Shown piece after piece: positions 27,449 to 35,729 of a stretch of 64,000 nt of DNA. Where the stretch lies: contig CAZXIE010000004.1 in NCBI GenBank assembly GCA_964640065.1, forward strand, positions 1-64,000, given 5' to 3'. Position numbers and translations under genes: made by a program. The stretch's first letter is position 1. Every line of letters starts with the position of its first letter. The notes beneath the pieces were generated by a model. That model was given only the letters and a program-made list of their open reading frames with translations. It ran no database searches and was not told where the DNA came from. Origin of the DNA: JAJRXG01 sp964640065. GTDB lineage: Bacteria > Bacteroidota > Bacteroidia > Chitinophagales > Saprospiraceae.

Positions 27449-29473
27449 ATGGGCTATGAACTAACATCTAACTATACTCCTACTGGTGATCAACCTCAAG
27501 CCATATCGCAACTTGTGAAGGGTATAGAAAGTGGAGAGGATGCACAGGTTTTGTTAGGAGTGACTGGATCTGGAAAAACGTTTACCATAGCTAATGTCAT
27601 CGCCCAATGTCATCGCCCAGTCTTGGTTCTTACTCATAATAAAACCCTTACGGCCCAACTCTACGCAGAACTAACTGAGTTCTTTCCGGATAATGCTGTC
27701 GAGTATTTTGTAAGCTACTATGATTACTATCAGCCAGAAGCGTATATCACATCAAGTGATACATACATAGAAAAGGATCTATCGATTAATGAAGAGATCG
27801 ATAAACTAAGACTTCGCGCAAGTTCAAATCTATTAAGTGGGAGGAGAGATATTATCATCGTGGCTTCAGTCTCATGTATCTATGGTATGGGTAATCCAGA
27901 GGATTATAAGGGAGCCATCATTAGGATAGAACAAGGTCAGACCATATCTCGTAACAGACTACTTTATCAACTAGTTGAAAGTTTATACTCGAGATCAGAA
28001 AATGATTTTAAGAGAGGCACCTTTCGAGTAAAAGGAGATACTGTAGACATCCATCTACCATACGTCGACTTTGGTTTTCGCATTATCTTTTTTGGTGATG
28101 AGATTGAGAATATCGAAAAAATAGAACTCTCATCAGGCAAAAGAATCACGTCACTGAAAGAGGCCGCGATATTCCCTGCTAATCTCTACGTGGCACCTAA
28201 AGATCGTCTTAAGATGATCCTTGGACAGATAGAAGGAGAACTTGATGATCATGAGAAATTTTTTGAACAAGAGGGACGCTACATCGAAGCTAAGCGAATC
28301 AAGGAAAGAGTCAATTTTGATGTAGAGATGATGCGTGAGTTGGGGTATTGTAACGGGGTCGAAAACTACTCTAGGTTCTTTGATGGGCGTAAGCCAGGCA
28401 CAAGACCTTTCTGTTTACTGGACTATTTTCCAGATGACTATCTGATGATCGTAGATGAAAGTCATGTTACGCTTCCACAGGTACGAGGTATGTGGGGCGG
28501 AGATAGAGCACGTAAGATTAGTCTGGTGAATCATGGATTTAGATTACCCTCAGCTCTTGATAATCGACCATTGAACTTTGAAGAATTTGAAAGCTTAACG
28601 AATCAGATCATTTACGTAAGTGCTACACCTGGTGATTATGAACTAGAGAAAACGCAGGGACTAGTCGTAGAGCAGATAGTTAGGCCGACGGGCCTACTTG
28701 ATCCTCCTATAGAAGTAAGACCAAGTATCAATCAGATAGATGATCTCTTGGAAGAAATACATCTGCGAATCGAAGCCGACGAAAGAGTTCTTGTTACAAC
28801 CCTTACTAAGCGAATGGCCGAAGAGCTTACCAAATATCTTACTAAGCTCAATATCAAAGTGCGATATATACACTCAGAGGTAGACACTTTAGATAGAGTA
28901 GAGATCATCAGAGATCTTAGGCTTGGAGGGTTTGATGTATTAGTAGGAGTGAATCTATTGAGGGAGGGGCTTGATATGCCTGAGGTGTCTTTAGTTGCTA
29001 TCCTCGATGCCGACAAAGAAGGCTTCCTGCGTAATGCAAGATCTCTCACTCAGACAGCAGGACGTGCGGCTAGGAATGTCAATGGTCGTGTCATCTTTTA
29101 TGCCGATAAAATCACAGGGAGCATGCAGATGACTATCGATGAAACTAATAGACGTAGAGCCATACAACAAGCTCATAATGAAGAACACGGTATAACTCCT
29201 ACCACGATTATGAAGACGAAGGAGGAAATCATCAATCAAAAATCCATCCTAGATATAAGAGGTAAAAAGCCAAGGGCATATATCGAACCTGAAGAATCAG
29301 GGATGGCAGCAGATCCGATCATTGATTTTATGTCAAAGGATCAGTTAGATCGACTTATCAGAGAGACAGAAGCGAGGATGAAAAAAGCTGCTAAGGAATT
29401 AGATTTTATAACAGCAGCACAGCACAGAGACGAACTATTTGCCCTCAAGAAAAAACTAAAGGCTGCTATCTAG
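27449..29473 (+). CDS. uvrB: UvrB, excinuclease ABC subunit B
   Basis: Damage-verifying helicase-like subunit of excision repair; 674 residues. Walker A GVTGSGKTFTIANVIA (about residue 39), the beta-hairpin region YYDYYQPEAYITSSDTYIEKD, DESHVTLPQVRGM (Walker B), helicase motifs YVSATPGDYE, TKRMAEELTKYL, GFDVLVGVNLLREGLDMPEVSLVAILDADKEGFLR, and the C-terminal UVR domain (ELDFITAAQHRDELFALKKKL) that binds UvrC. Its 3' end overlaps the convergent cytidylate-kinase-like gene by eight bases. No match to the recA-type dyad is visible in its upstream gap. Confidence 0.99.
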   Translation: MGYELTSNYTPTGDQPQAISQLVKGIESGEDAQVLLGVTGSGKTFTIANVIAQCHRPVLVLTHNKTLTAQLYAELTEFFPDNAVEYFVSYYDYYQPEAYITSSDTYIEKDLSINEEIDKLRLRASSNLLSGRRDIIIVASVSCIYGMGNPEDYKGAIIRIEQGQTISRNRLLYQLVESLYSRSENDFKRGTFRVKGDTVDIHLPYVDFGFRIIFFGDEIENIEKIELSSGKRITSLKEAAIFPANLYVAPKDRLKMILGQIEGELDDHEKFFEQEGRYIEAKRIKERVNFDVEMMRELGYCNGVENYSRFFDGRKPGTRPFCLLDYFPDDYLMIVDESHVTLPQVRGMWGGDRARKISLVNHGFRLPSALDNRPLNFEEFESLTNQIIYVSATPGDYELEKTQGLVVEQIVRPTGLLDPPIEVRPSINQIDDLLEEIHLRIEADERVLVTTLTKRMAEELTKYLTKLNIKVRYIHSEVDTLDRVEIIRDLRLGGFDVLVGVNLLREGLDMPEVSLVAILDADKEGFLRNARSLTQTAGRAARNVNGRVIFYADKITGSMQMTIDETNRRRAIQQAHNEEHGITPTTIMKTKEEIINQKSILDIRGKKPRAYIEPEESGMAADPIIDFMSKDQLDRLIRETEARMKKAAKELDFITAAQHRDELFALKKKLKAAI

Positions 29474-30014
29474 GATAATAGTGGTCGATCCCATCTAGTA
29501 TAAGACTGACAACTTCTTCAGGGCTAAAGTAGGCGGTATCGATCAACTGGTCGTAATTGCTAAGATCTCCAAAGTTGATACCGTAGATCCGCTGAAATCG
29601 CTCTTGCTCGCTTTTTCGTCTTTCTTTAATTTTAAGAACCAGATGGTTGACTTCACGATTAGATTCATCACTAGCTCGATCTTGGTCCTTGCTGATTCTC
29701 TGTGCGGCTACATCTTCGTCACAGAGTAGATAAACCTTGTATGATGAAGGGATAAAATGCCAAGCGAGTCGCGAATCCACCACATAATCATCCTCCGTTC
29801 CATCAAGCGCCTTTGTATAAGAGTCGATCTTATCATCTATATCTTTCCTTGAGTCCGTCAGATGATTGAGCTCAAGTGTGGTAAGCCCCATATCCTCCGC
29901 GATCTGTCGTTGTATAGCGCCAGTCGAGAGGTAGTTATAATCAAGCTTTTTGCAGATTAACTTACCAGTTGTGCTTTTTCCACTTCCTATATCTCCGGAG
30001 ATAGTGATTATCAC
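29466..30014 (-). CDS. Cytidylate kinase-like P-loop kinase
   Basis: 182 residues. P-loop ISGDIGSGKSTTGKLI at the N-terminus, then YLSTGAIQRQIAEDMG and DSRLAWHFIPSSYKVYLLCDEDVAAQRISKD. The layout fits the CMP kinase-like subgroup (AAA_18/cytidylate kinase-like family) in which the NMP-binding insert is short. The usual essential cytidylate kinase Cmk of Bacteroidota is a longer protein, so this may be a paralogue with other specificity; substrate not assigned. Start is GTG; an in-frame stop lies six codons upstream (with only ATA or ACG in between). Confidence 0.78.
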   Translation of the reverse strand: MIITISGDIGSGKSTTGKLICKKLDYNYLSTGAIQRQIAEDMGLTTLELNHLTDSRKDIDDKIDSYTKALDGTEDDYVVDSRLAWHFIPSSYKVYLLCDEDVAAQRISKDQDRASDESNREVNHLVLKIKERRKSEQERFQRIYGINFGDLSNYDQLIDTAYFSPEEVVSLILDGIDHYYPR

Positions 30015-30118
30015 TTTCGTAAATATTTATTTGGGTCAACAAGAATACTGTAGTTCTCTGGTATATCCATCTAACAGCAGAACTTATACTACATTGGTCT
30101 CATTAAAAATGTAAAGAA

Positions 30119-31186
30119 ATGAGTGATCCGAATATAGATATAGAACTGCTGACAAGAGTCTGCAAGACTCCTGGGGCTCCCGGCTTTGAGCAAAGGATTA
30201 GGCAAGACATCATAGAACTTGTCACCCCATACGTGGATGAAGTGAAAGTAGATGCCATGGGTAGTGTTCACGCTATAAAAAGGAGTGGATCGTCTGACCC
30301 AAAGAAAGTCCTGGTGGCTGCCCATATGGATGAAATTAGTTTTATAGCGACTCATATAGATGATGATGGATATGTGAGGTTTCATCCACTGGGAGGGTTT
30401 GATCCTAAAACCCTTACAGCACAGAGGGTGATCATCCATGGAAAAGAAGATGTCCTCGGAGTAATGGGCACAAAGCCGATCCATATTATGAAGCCTGAGG
30501 AAAGAAAGAAGATGCCAGAAATCTCAGATTTCTACATCGATACAGGCATGAAAAAAGAAGAAGTTGAAAAACTGATAGAGGTAGGAAGCCCTATCACGCG
30601 CGAAAGAGATCTATGCGTCATGGGCCCTTGTGTTAACTCAAAGTCACTTGACAATCGAGTCTCGGTCTATATCCTTATAGAGGCCTTACGTGCACTTGAA
30701 GGAGTAGAACTAGATGTAGATGTCTATGGTGTTTTTACTGTCCAAGAAGAAGTCGGATTAAGAGGAGCTATGACAGCTGCCTCTGGGATAGACCCTGACT
30801 TTGGAATTAATCTAGATGTAACATTAGCGTGTGATTATCCTGGGGCATTGCCACATGAAAGAATTACTTCTTTGGGTGAAGGGACTGCCATCAAAGTTCT
30901 TGATGGTGCGTCCATATGTGATTATAGAATGGTCCAGATGATGAAGACTTTGGCTAAAAAAAATAACATCACGTATCAGATGGAAATCCTCCCAGCAGGG
31001 GGCACTGATACTGCGGGGATACAGCGGTACAGTAAAGGAGGTTCTATTGCCGGTGGTATATCTATACCAACAAGATATCTACACCAGGTTATCGAGATGG
31101 CTCACATGCAGGATATCAGAGGAACTATAGATCTCTTAATCGCTTCACTTCAGACGGTAGGGACGTACGATTGGTCATTCAAATAA
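30119..31186 (+). CDS. M42 family aminopeptidase (cellulase M/glutamyl aminopeptidase type)
   Basis: Cytoplasmic di-metal aminopeptidase of 355 residues, usually a tetrahedral dodecamer. Ligand motifs: VLVAAHMDEISFI (His and Asp), KSLDNRVSVYILIEAL (bridging Asp), FTVQEEVGLRGA (catalytic Glu-Glu), INLDVTLACDYPG (Asp) and the late GISIPTRYLHQVIE with the last His. The middle segment HGKEDVLGVMGTKPIHIM is the apical PDZ-like domain. It precedes a pterin dehydratase gene by 12 bases, so these two are co-transcribed. Confidence 0.95.
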   Translation: MSDPNIDIELLTRVCKTPGAPGFEQRIRQDIIELVTPYVDEVKVDAMGSVHAIKRSGSSDPKKVLVAAHMDEISFIATHIDDDGYVRFHPLGGFDPKTLTAQRVIIHGKEDVLGVMGTKPIHIMKPEERKKMPEISDFYIDTGMKKEEVEKLIEVGSPITRERDLCVMGPCVNSKSLDNRVSVYILIEALRALEGVELDVDVYGVFTVQEEVGLRGAMTAASGIDPDFGINLDVTLACDYPGALPHERITSLGEGTAIKVLDGASICDYRMVQMMKTLAKKNNITYQMEILPAGGTDTAGIQRYSKGGSIAGGISIPTRYLHQVIEMAHMQDIRGTIDLLIASLQTVGTYDWSFK

Positions 31187-31198
31187 AAATAAGGAATC

Positions 31199-31429
31199 AT
31201 GTGGAAAGAAAGCGACAATAGTCTTCAAGCAGAATTTGTCTTTGATGATTTTATAAAGGCCTTTGCTTTTATGACCGAGGTGGCTTTTCTCGCAGAAAAG
31301 CACAACCATCATCCTAACTGGTCCAACGTTTACAACAAAGTGCAGATACATCTTACTACGCACGACGCAGGCAATATTGTTACTGAAAAAGATAGGAAGC
31401 TAGCAAAGGCAATTAGCCAAATTGTATAG
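31199..31429 (+). CDS. 4a-hydroxytetrahydrobiopterin dehydratase (pterin-4a-carbinolamine dehydratase)
   Basis: 76 residues. The family signature is complete: EKHNHHPNWSNVYNKVQIHL with the catalytic His pair HNHHP and the later HLTTHDAGN Asp. N-terminal strand FDDFIKAFAFMTEVAFLA fits the alpha/beta fold. It recycles the pterin cofactor of aromatic amino acid hydroxylases, but no such hydroxylase gene is in the window; the protein may serve other pterin use. Follows the M42 gene by 12 bases. Confidence 0.93.
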   Translation: MWKESDNSLQAEFVFDDFIKAFAFMTEVAFLAEKHNHHPNWSNVYNKVQIHLTTHDAGNIVTEKDRKLAKAISQIV

Positions 31430-31522
31430 TCTTCGACTAAAAAAACATCTCTTGTTAAGGTGCTGTTAACTTGTTGATAGACAGAAACAAAGCGAGAATT
31501 ATAGGCGTTTTTCTGTAACTTA

Positions 31523-32695
31523 ATGATAAACGCGAACCAGATGAAAAACTTACTCAACCTTATAGTTGCCGGGGTGATAGGAGGCCTTGTGGCTTTCTTT
31601 GCATTTCAGCATTTTGATAAGGATACGGTCATTTATGAGCAATCACCCGCTCAGACTTTTACGACTAATACGTCTTCTCACAGTGATTTCCTGCCGTTTG
31701 ATTTTGTGAAAGCAGCAGAAAGAGTGAACCCTGCTGTTGTACATATAAGTGCAGAAAACGAAGAGTATAAACAGTATCAAAACCGTCGTGACTCTTATGG
31801 GTTTTTTAAATGGAGAAACGGAGAACGACCTGAAGCAGGAACCGGTTCTGGGGTATTAATCAGCAATGATGGATTCATCGTAACCAATAACCATGTCGTA
31901 GGCTTTGCGGATTATATGGAAGTTACTATGCATGATGGTCAGACATATAAAGCTGTTAAAGTGGGCACAGACCCATCGACAGATCTGGCAGTGATCAAGA
32001 TAGAAGGAGAATCCTTTCCTAATTTGAAATTTGGAAATTCAGACGATGTCAAGGTAGGCCAATGGGTCGTAGCCGTAGGAAATCCGTTTAATCTGACTTC
32101 TACAGTAACGGCAGGGATCGTGAGTGCCAAAGGAAGAGATCTCGGGATCATACAAGGACTTAAGACAATAGAAGAATTTATCCAAACGGATGCAGTAGTC
32201 AACCCCGGAAATAGCGGTGGAGCACTAGTGGATATAGAGGGTAATCTTATTGGTATAAATACTGCGATTTCCTCACCAACAGGTGTATATGCGGGATACT
32301 CTTTTGCTATTCCCTCAAACCTGGTTGGGCAGGTGATCGCTGAGATCATGGAAAAAGGCGGAGACATCAAAAGGGGTATGCTAGGTATATCTATCGTTGA
32401 TGTAAGCATACTCGACAAAGAAGAATACGACCCAGGCATAGATTATGGAGTTTTGATTAATGACTTTGCATATCAAAGGGATAGTTATGGCAGGAAGATC
32501 TTATTAAGCTCTGCGAAGAAAGCAGGATTAGAGATTGGAGATGTGATTACTGGTGTAGATGGAAGTCTGATTACAGGTGCGGAGGAGTTACAAGAATCAC
32601 TCAAGTTCACGAAGATTGGAGATACTGTAGATGTAGAAGTGCACAGAGATGGCAGGAAAAAGACAATACCTGTTAAAATTACAGTAGGTATATAA
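31523..32695 (+). CDS. HtrA/DegP-type trypsin-like serine protease with one PDZ domain
   Basis: 390 residues with an N-terminal membrane anchor or signal (LLNLIVAGVIGGLVAFFAF, about residues 9-30). The catalytic triad is visible: His in VTNNHVVG, Asp in STDLAVIKI and Ser in NPGNSGGALVDIEG; the oxyanion loop GIVSAKGRDLGI is present. A single PDZ domain follows (about residues 285-390: GLEIGDVITGVDGSLITGAEELQESL). Periplasmic quality control is the family role. Start: the first ATG at 31523 is used, although ATG at 31541 gives a tighter signal sequence. A strong terminator follows. Confidence 0.96.
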   Translation: MINANQMKNLLNLIVAGVIGGLVAFFAFQHFDKDTVIYEQSPAQTFTTNTSSHSDFLPFDFVKAAERVNPAVVHISAENEEYKQYQNRRDSYGFFKWRNGERPEAGTGSGVLISNDGFIVTNNHVVGFADYMEVTMHDGQTYKAVKVGTDPSTDLAVIKIEGESFPNLKFGNSDDVKVGQWVVAVGNPFNLTSTVTAGIVSAKGRDLGIIQGLKTIEEFIQTDAVVNPGNSGGALVDIEGNLIGINTAISSPTGVYAGYSFAIPSNLVGQVIAEIMEKGGDIKRGMLGISIVDVSILDKEEYDPGIDYGVLINDFAYQRDSYGRKILLSSAKKAGLEIGDVITGVDGSLITGAEELQESLKFTKIGDTVDVEVHRDGRKKTIPVKITVGI

Positions 32696-32753
32696 TCAAA
32701 TAGAGCGCTTCAAGCGTTTATAAGGAAAGTTGGTTTTTCGTTTTGTTTTGAGG

Positions 32754-32788
32754 CGCCCGATTGATGTTTACATTATCGGGCGTTTTTT
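32754..32788 (+). terminator. Rho-independent terminator after the HtrA-type protease
   Basis: CGCCCGAT (32754-32761) pairs with ATCGGGCG (32775-32782), 13-base loop, followed by six T (32783-32788). It ends the plus-strand protease gene; the T tract runs into the stop codon of the convergent tgt gene. Confidence 0.88.
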
Positions 32789-33917
32789 ATAGCCGCTGAG
32801 ATATTCTTTCAACCATTTCTTTCTTCCAGTTACTATAGTTGTCACGTTTAATAGCTGATCGTGCTTCACTGATTAGCCATAAGTAGAAAGAAAGATTATG
32901 TACACTGGCTATCTCTTGACCATAAGCTTCATTCACAACAAATAAATGCCTGAGATAAGACTTAGAGTGACGTCTACTTAATTCACTTGTACTATTCTCA
33001 TCTATAGCACTATAATCTTTTTTCCACTTTGCATTTTTGATGTTAATCACTCCTTGATCTGTATAAAGATGGCCGTGACGTGCATTGCGCGTTGGAAGAA
33101 CACAGTCAAACATATCTATGCCACGATCGATACATTCAAGGACATTAACGGGTGTTCCTACACCCATAAGATATCGGGCTTTTTCTACTGGAAGTTGGTT
33201 GCAAACCTCTTCTGTCATTTCATACATCATAGGAGCTGGTTCTCCTACTGATAAACCACCTATAGCATTAATTTCAGCCCCTTTTGTCGCGATATATTTT
33301 GCCGACTCGATGCGAAGGTCCGTATATACACTTCCTTGGACTATAGGAGCTAAAGATTGTTCATATGAGTGATGTGTAGAACTCTCTTTTTGATATGAGA
33401 GACAACGATCTAACCATCGATGTGTCATATGCATAGAGGCTTTTGCATAATCGTATTCGCAGGGATAAGGGGTACATTCATCAAAAGCCATAATAATGTC
33501 AGCTCCGATATGGTGCTGAATTTCTATGGCTCTTTCTGGACTAAAGAAGTGTTTTGATCCATCTATAGGAGAGGAAAACTTGACACCCTCCTCTGTGATT
33601 TTTCTAATACCACTTAATGAGTAGACTTGAAAACCTCCACTATCAGTGAGCATAGGCTTTTTCCAATCTATAAATTGATGTAATCCTCCACCATCACTGA
33701 TGATTTCATGACCTGGCCTCAGGTATAAATGAAACGTATTACCCAATATAATTTCTGCCCCTAAATCAACCAGATGTTTATGAGATACGGACTTGACCGC
33801 ACCTTGTGTGCCGACAGGCATAAATATAGGTGTCTCTATATCGCCGTGATCAGTAGTAATTAATCCACAGCGCGCACTACCGGTAGTGGAATTATGTGTG
33901 ACATTATATGTTATCAA
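32787..33917 (-). CDS. tgt: tRNA-guanine transglycosylase (queuine/preQ1)
   Basis: Exchanges guanine-34 for the queuosine precursor in GUN-anticodon tRNAs; 376 residues. Catalytic region: DSGGFQVYSLSG (Asp), MAFDECTPYP, GLSVGEP (the GGLSVG loop) and FDCVLPTRNARHG. The usual C-terminal zinc site C-x-C-x-x-C...H is absent: at that position the sequence is DENSTSELSRRHSKSYLRH, with no Cys at all, although the later HNL is retained. Start is TTG, overlapping the rodA stop codon by four bases (TTGA), so translation is coupled with rodA. Whether this protein binds zinc is open; I recall other Bacteroidota Tgt proteins diverging here too. Confidence 0.95.
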   Translation of the reverse strand: MITYNVTHNSTTGSARCGLITTDHGDIETPIFMPVGTQGAVKSVSHKHLVDLGAEIILGNTFHLYLRPGHEIISDGGGLHQFIDWKKPMLTDSGGFQVYSLSGIRKITEEGVKFSSPIDGSKHFFSPERAIEIQHHIGADIIMAFDECTPYPCEYDYAKASMHMTHRWLDRCLSYQKESSTHHSYEQSLAPIVQGSVYTDLRIESAKYIATKGAEINAIGGLSVGEPAPMMYEMTEEVCNQLPVEKARYLMGVGTPVNVLECIDRGIDMFDCVLPTRNARHGHLYTDQGVINIKNAKWKKDYSAIDENSTSELSRRHSKSYLRHLFVVNEAYGQEIASVHNLSFYLWLISEARSAIKRDNYSNWKKEMVERISQRL

Positions 33918-35302
33918 CGTCTTTGTTTACTTATGTTGAGTACTATCCCTACCATTATAGAAAAGGCCATTAAAGAAGAACCTCCTTTGCTTATAAAAGG
34001 AAGGGGAATCCCAATTACAGGACTTATGCCCATTGTCATACCGATATTGATAAAGAAGTGAACGAATAGAAAACCTGCGACACAGTAACAAAACCCACGA
34101 CAAAAATTAACCTGCGATTGCTCGCCTACTTTTATAATTTTCAAAATTAAAAAAAGAAATGCGACAATTACGGCGGCACCTCCTAAAAAGCCCTGCTCTT
34201 CTCCTATACTGCTAAAGATAAAGTCGGTCGTCTGTTCTGGCACATAATTCAATTTTGTCATGGTCCCTTTGAGATATCCTTTCCCGCTGAGCCCTCCTGA
34301 CCCAATGGCTAACTTGGAGTGTGCTAGATTATAATAAGACCCACGCGGATCACTTTTCTCTGGATTTAACCATACGTTGATCCTGTCCTGCTGATGAGGC
34401 AAGAGAAAATTGTCAAATGCATAAGTGCTGAGAAAAGACATCAATGTAAGTAGAGCTACTGATCCCAGAACAACAACTCGATCCCGAAATAAATCAGATC
34501 CAAAAAGCAAGACAAAGTGAACTATAAAATAGATCGTCGTAGCAATTAAAGCATACGGCATATAGTCATACCTATATAGTAGTATGTTTAATAACAATAC
34601 TACTATTAGTAAAAGAAGATTAATATAATTTTTAGAAGAGAATTTTCCTGAGAATACTATTGCTAAAAGAAGAATAGCACATCCTGCGACATAGAACCCC
34701 AAAGTAAGAGAAAGAATAATAGTAAAGAATGTGGCGATCAATGCCACGTAATAGGGAACGGGCATCCCGAATCTATAATAGACTATGATAAGAGAAAAGA
34801 AAGTAAGAGCTGAGCCGGGATCAGGTTGAGCTATGATTAGAATAGCTGGAAGTAAAAACAATCCAAGCAAGTATAATTGTGACTTGAATTGATCTAGTCG
34901 GACGTATACAGAACTTAATAAAGAACTTGCTGCGAGAGCTGTGCTCACCTTTGCGAACTCTCCAGGTTGTAGAGAAAAAGGACCTATAATAAGCCAAGAT
35001 TTGGCTCCTTTGATTTCTGCGCCAAAGATCAATACTGTCAGTAGCAATAACACCCCTAAGCCATAAATACCAGTGGAGATTGTGTTCCAAAAATGCCAAT
35101 CAATATTAGAAAGTACAAGCACAACGATGAGAGACAATAAAGCCCAGGTAGCCTGAGTGCCAAAGGACGAAGTTAGACTCCACATACTGTCCGGGAAGTC
35201 ATTATAGGTAGTGCTGTAGATCATCAATAAACCTACAGCAACAAGTACTATATATGAAAATAGAATACTGAAATCAAGACGAGAAGAATTTGGACTAGCC
35301 AA
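33914..35302 (-). CDS. rodA: RodA/FtsW family peptidoglycan glycosyltransferase (rod shape)
   Basis: Polytopic SEDS protein of 462 residues with about ten membrane helices. Family landmarks are seen: GAKSWLIIGPFSLQPGEFAK near the N-terminal third, the large extracellular loop with VWLNPEKSDPRGSYYNLAHSKLAIGSGGLSGKGY, and the C-terminal LPFISKGGSSLMAFSIMVG. This makes it the polymerase working with a class B PBP in cell elongation. It overlaps tgt at its 3' end and lies four bases after the SPOR-domain gene. TTG start, with no ATG near. Confidence 0.95.
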   Translation of the reverse strand: MASPNSSRLDFSILFSYIVLVAVGLLMIYSTTYNDFPDSMWSLTSSFGTQATWALLSLIVVLVLSNIDWHFWNTISTGIYGLGVLLLLTVLIFGAEIKGAKSWLIIGPFSLQPGEFAKVSTALAASSLLSSVYVRLDQFKSQLYLLGLFLLPAILIIAQPDPGSALTFFSLIIVYYRFGMPVPYYVALIATFFTIILSLTLGFYVAGCAILLLAIVFSGKFSSKNYINLLLLIVVLLLNILLYRYDYMPYALIATTIYFIVHFVLLFGSDLFRDRVVVLGSVALLTLMSFLSTYAFDNFLLPHQQDRINVWLNPEKSDPRGSYYNLAHSKLAIGSGGLSGKGYLKGTMTKLNYVPEQTTDFIFSSIGEEQGFLGGAAVIVAFLFLILKIIKVGEQSQVNFCRGFCYCVAGFLFVHFFINIGMTMGISPVIGIPLPFISKGGSSLMAFSIMVGIVLNISKQRR

Positions 35303-35306
35303 AGTA

Positions 35307-35699
35307 TCAGTCGTTTAGTAATTCGGTTTTCTCAATCTTGTCTCTGAAAGGGATAGCCTCAGGAAAGGATTCTTTAAATTGTAATAGATATGGTTCGAGA
35401 TCATATCTATCTACAAAGGAGCCTATTTTGATGCTATAGTATGGATTTTCATAATCTGTGAGGTAGGCTCCATTTGGAAATTCAACCTCAAAGCGCGACT
35501 TGGTCCTTTCAAATTTTCTGCGATCTGTAGTACTAATTAGCTTAATTCTCCAACCATCAAGACTTGATTCGAGATTACTTTGATCCAAATAATGATTCAT
35601 CAAAGAAGTTACTTTGGCATCTTCATTAAAAGTGACTTGTCCATTTACGAAAGTAGAAAATGTGACAAGTGTAAAAAGTATATAGAACCTAGTTTTCAT
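35307..35699 (-). CDS. Secreted SPOR-domain-like protein
   Basis: 130 residues. Signal peptide MKTRFYILFTLVTFSTFVNG, then a single domain whose segments GWRIKLISTTDRRKFERTKSRFEVEFPN and NPYYSIKIGSFVDRYDLEPYLLQFKESFPEAIPF match the SPOR (sporulation-related repeat) beta-alpha-beta fold that binds denuded peptidoglycan. It lies between secA and rodA, so periplasmic cell-wall work in the same elongation setting is likely. The usual linker and membrane anchor are missing: the domain follows the signal sequence almost directly. Confidence 0.78.
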   Translation of the reverse strand: MKTRFYILFTLVTFSTFVNGQVTFNEDAKVTSLMNHYLDQSNLESSLDGWRIKLISTTDRRKFERTKSRFEVEFPNGAYLTDYENPYYSIKIGSFVDRYDLEPYLLQFKESFPEAIPFRDKIEKTELLND

Positions 35700-35729
35700 G
35701 CTGCGTTATTAGTCAAAAGGACTGTTAAA

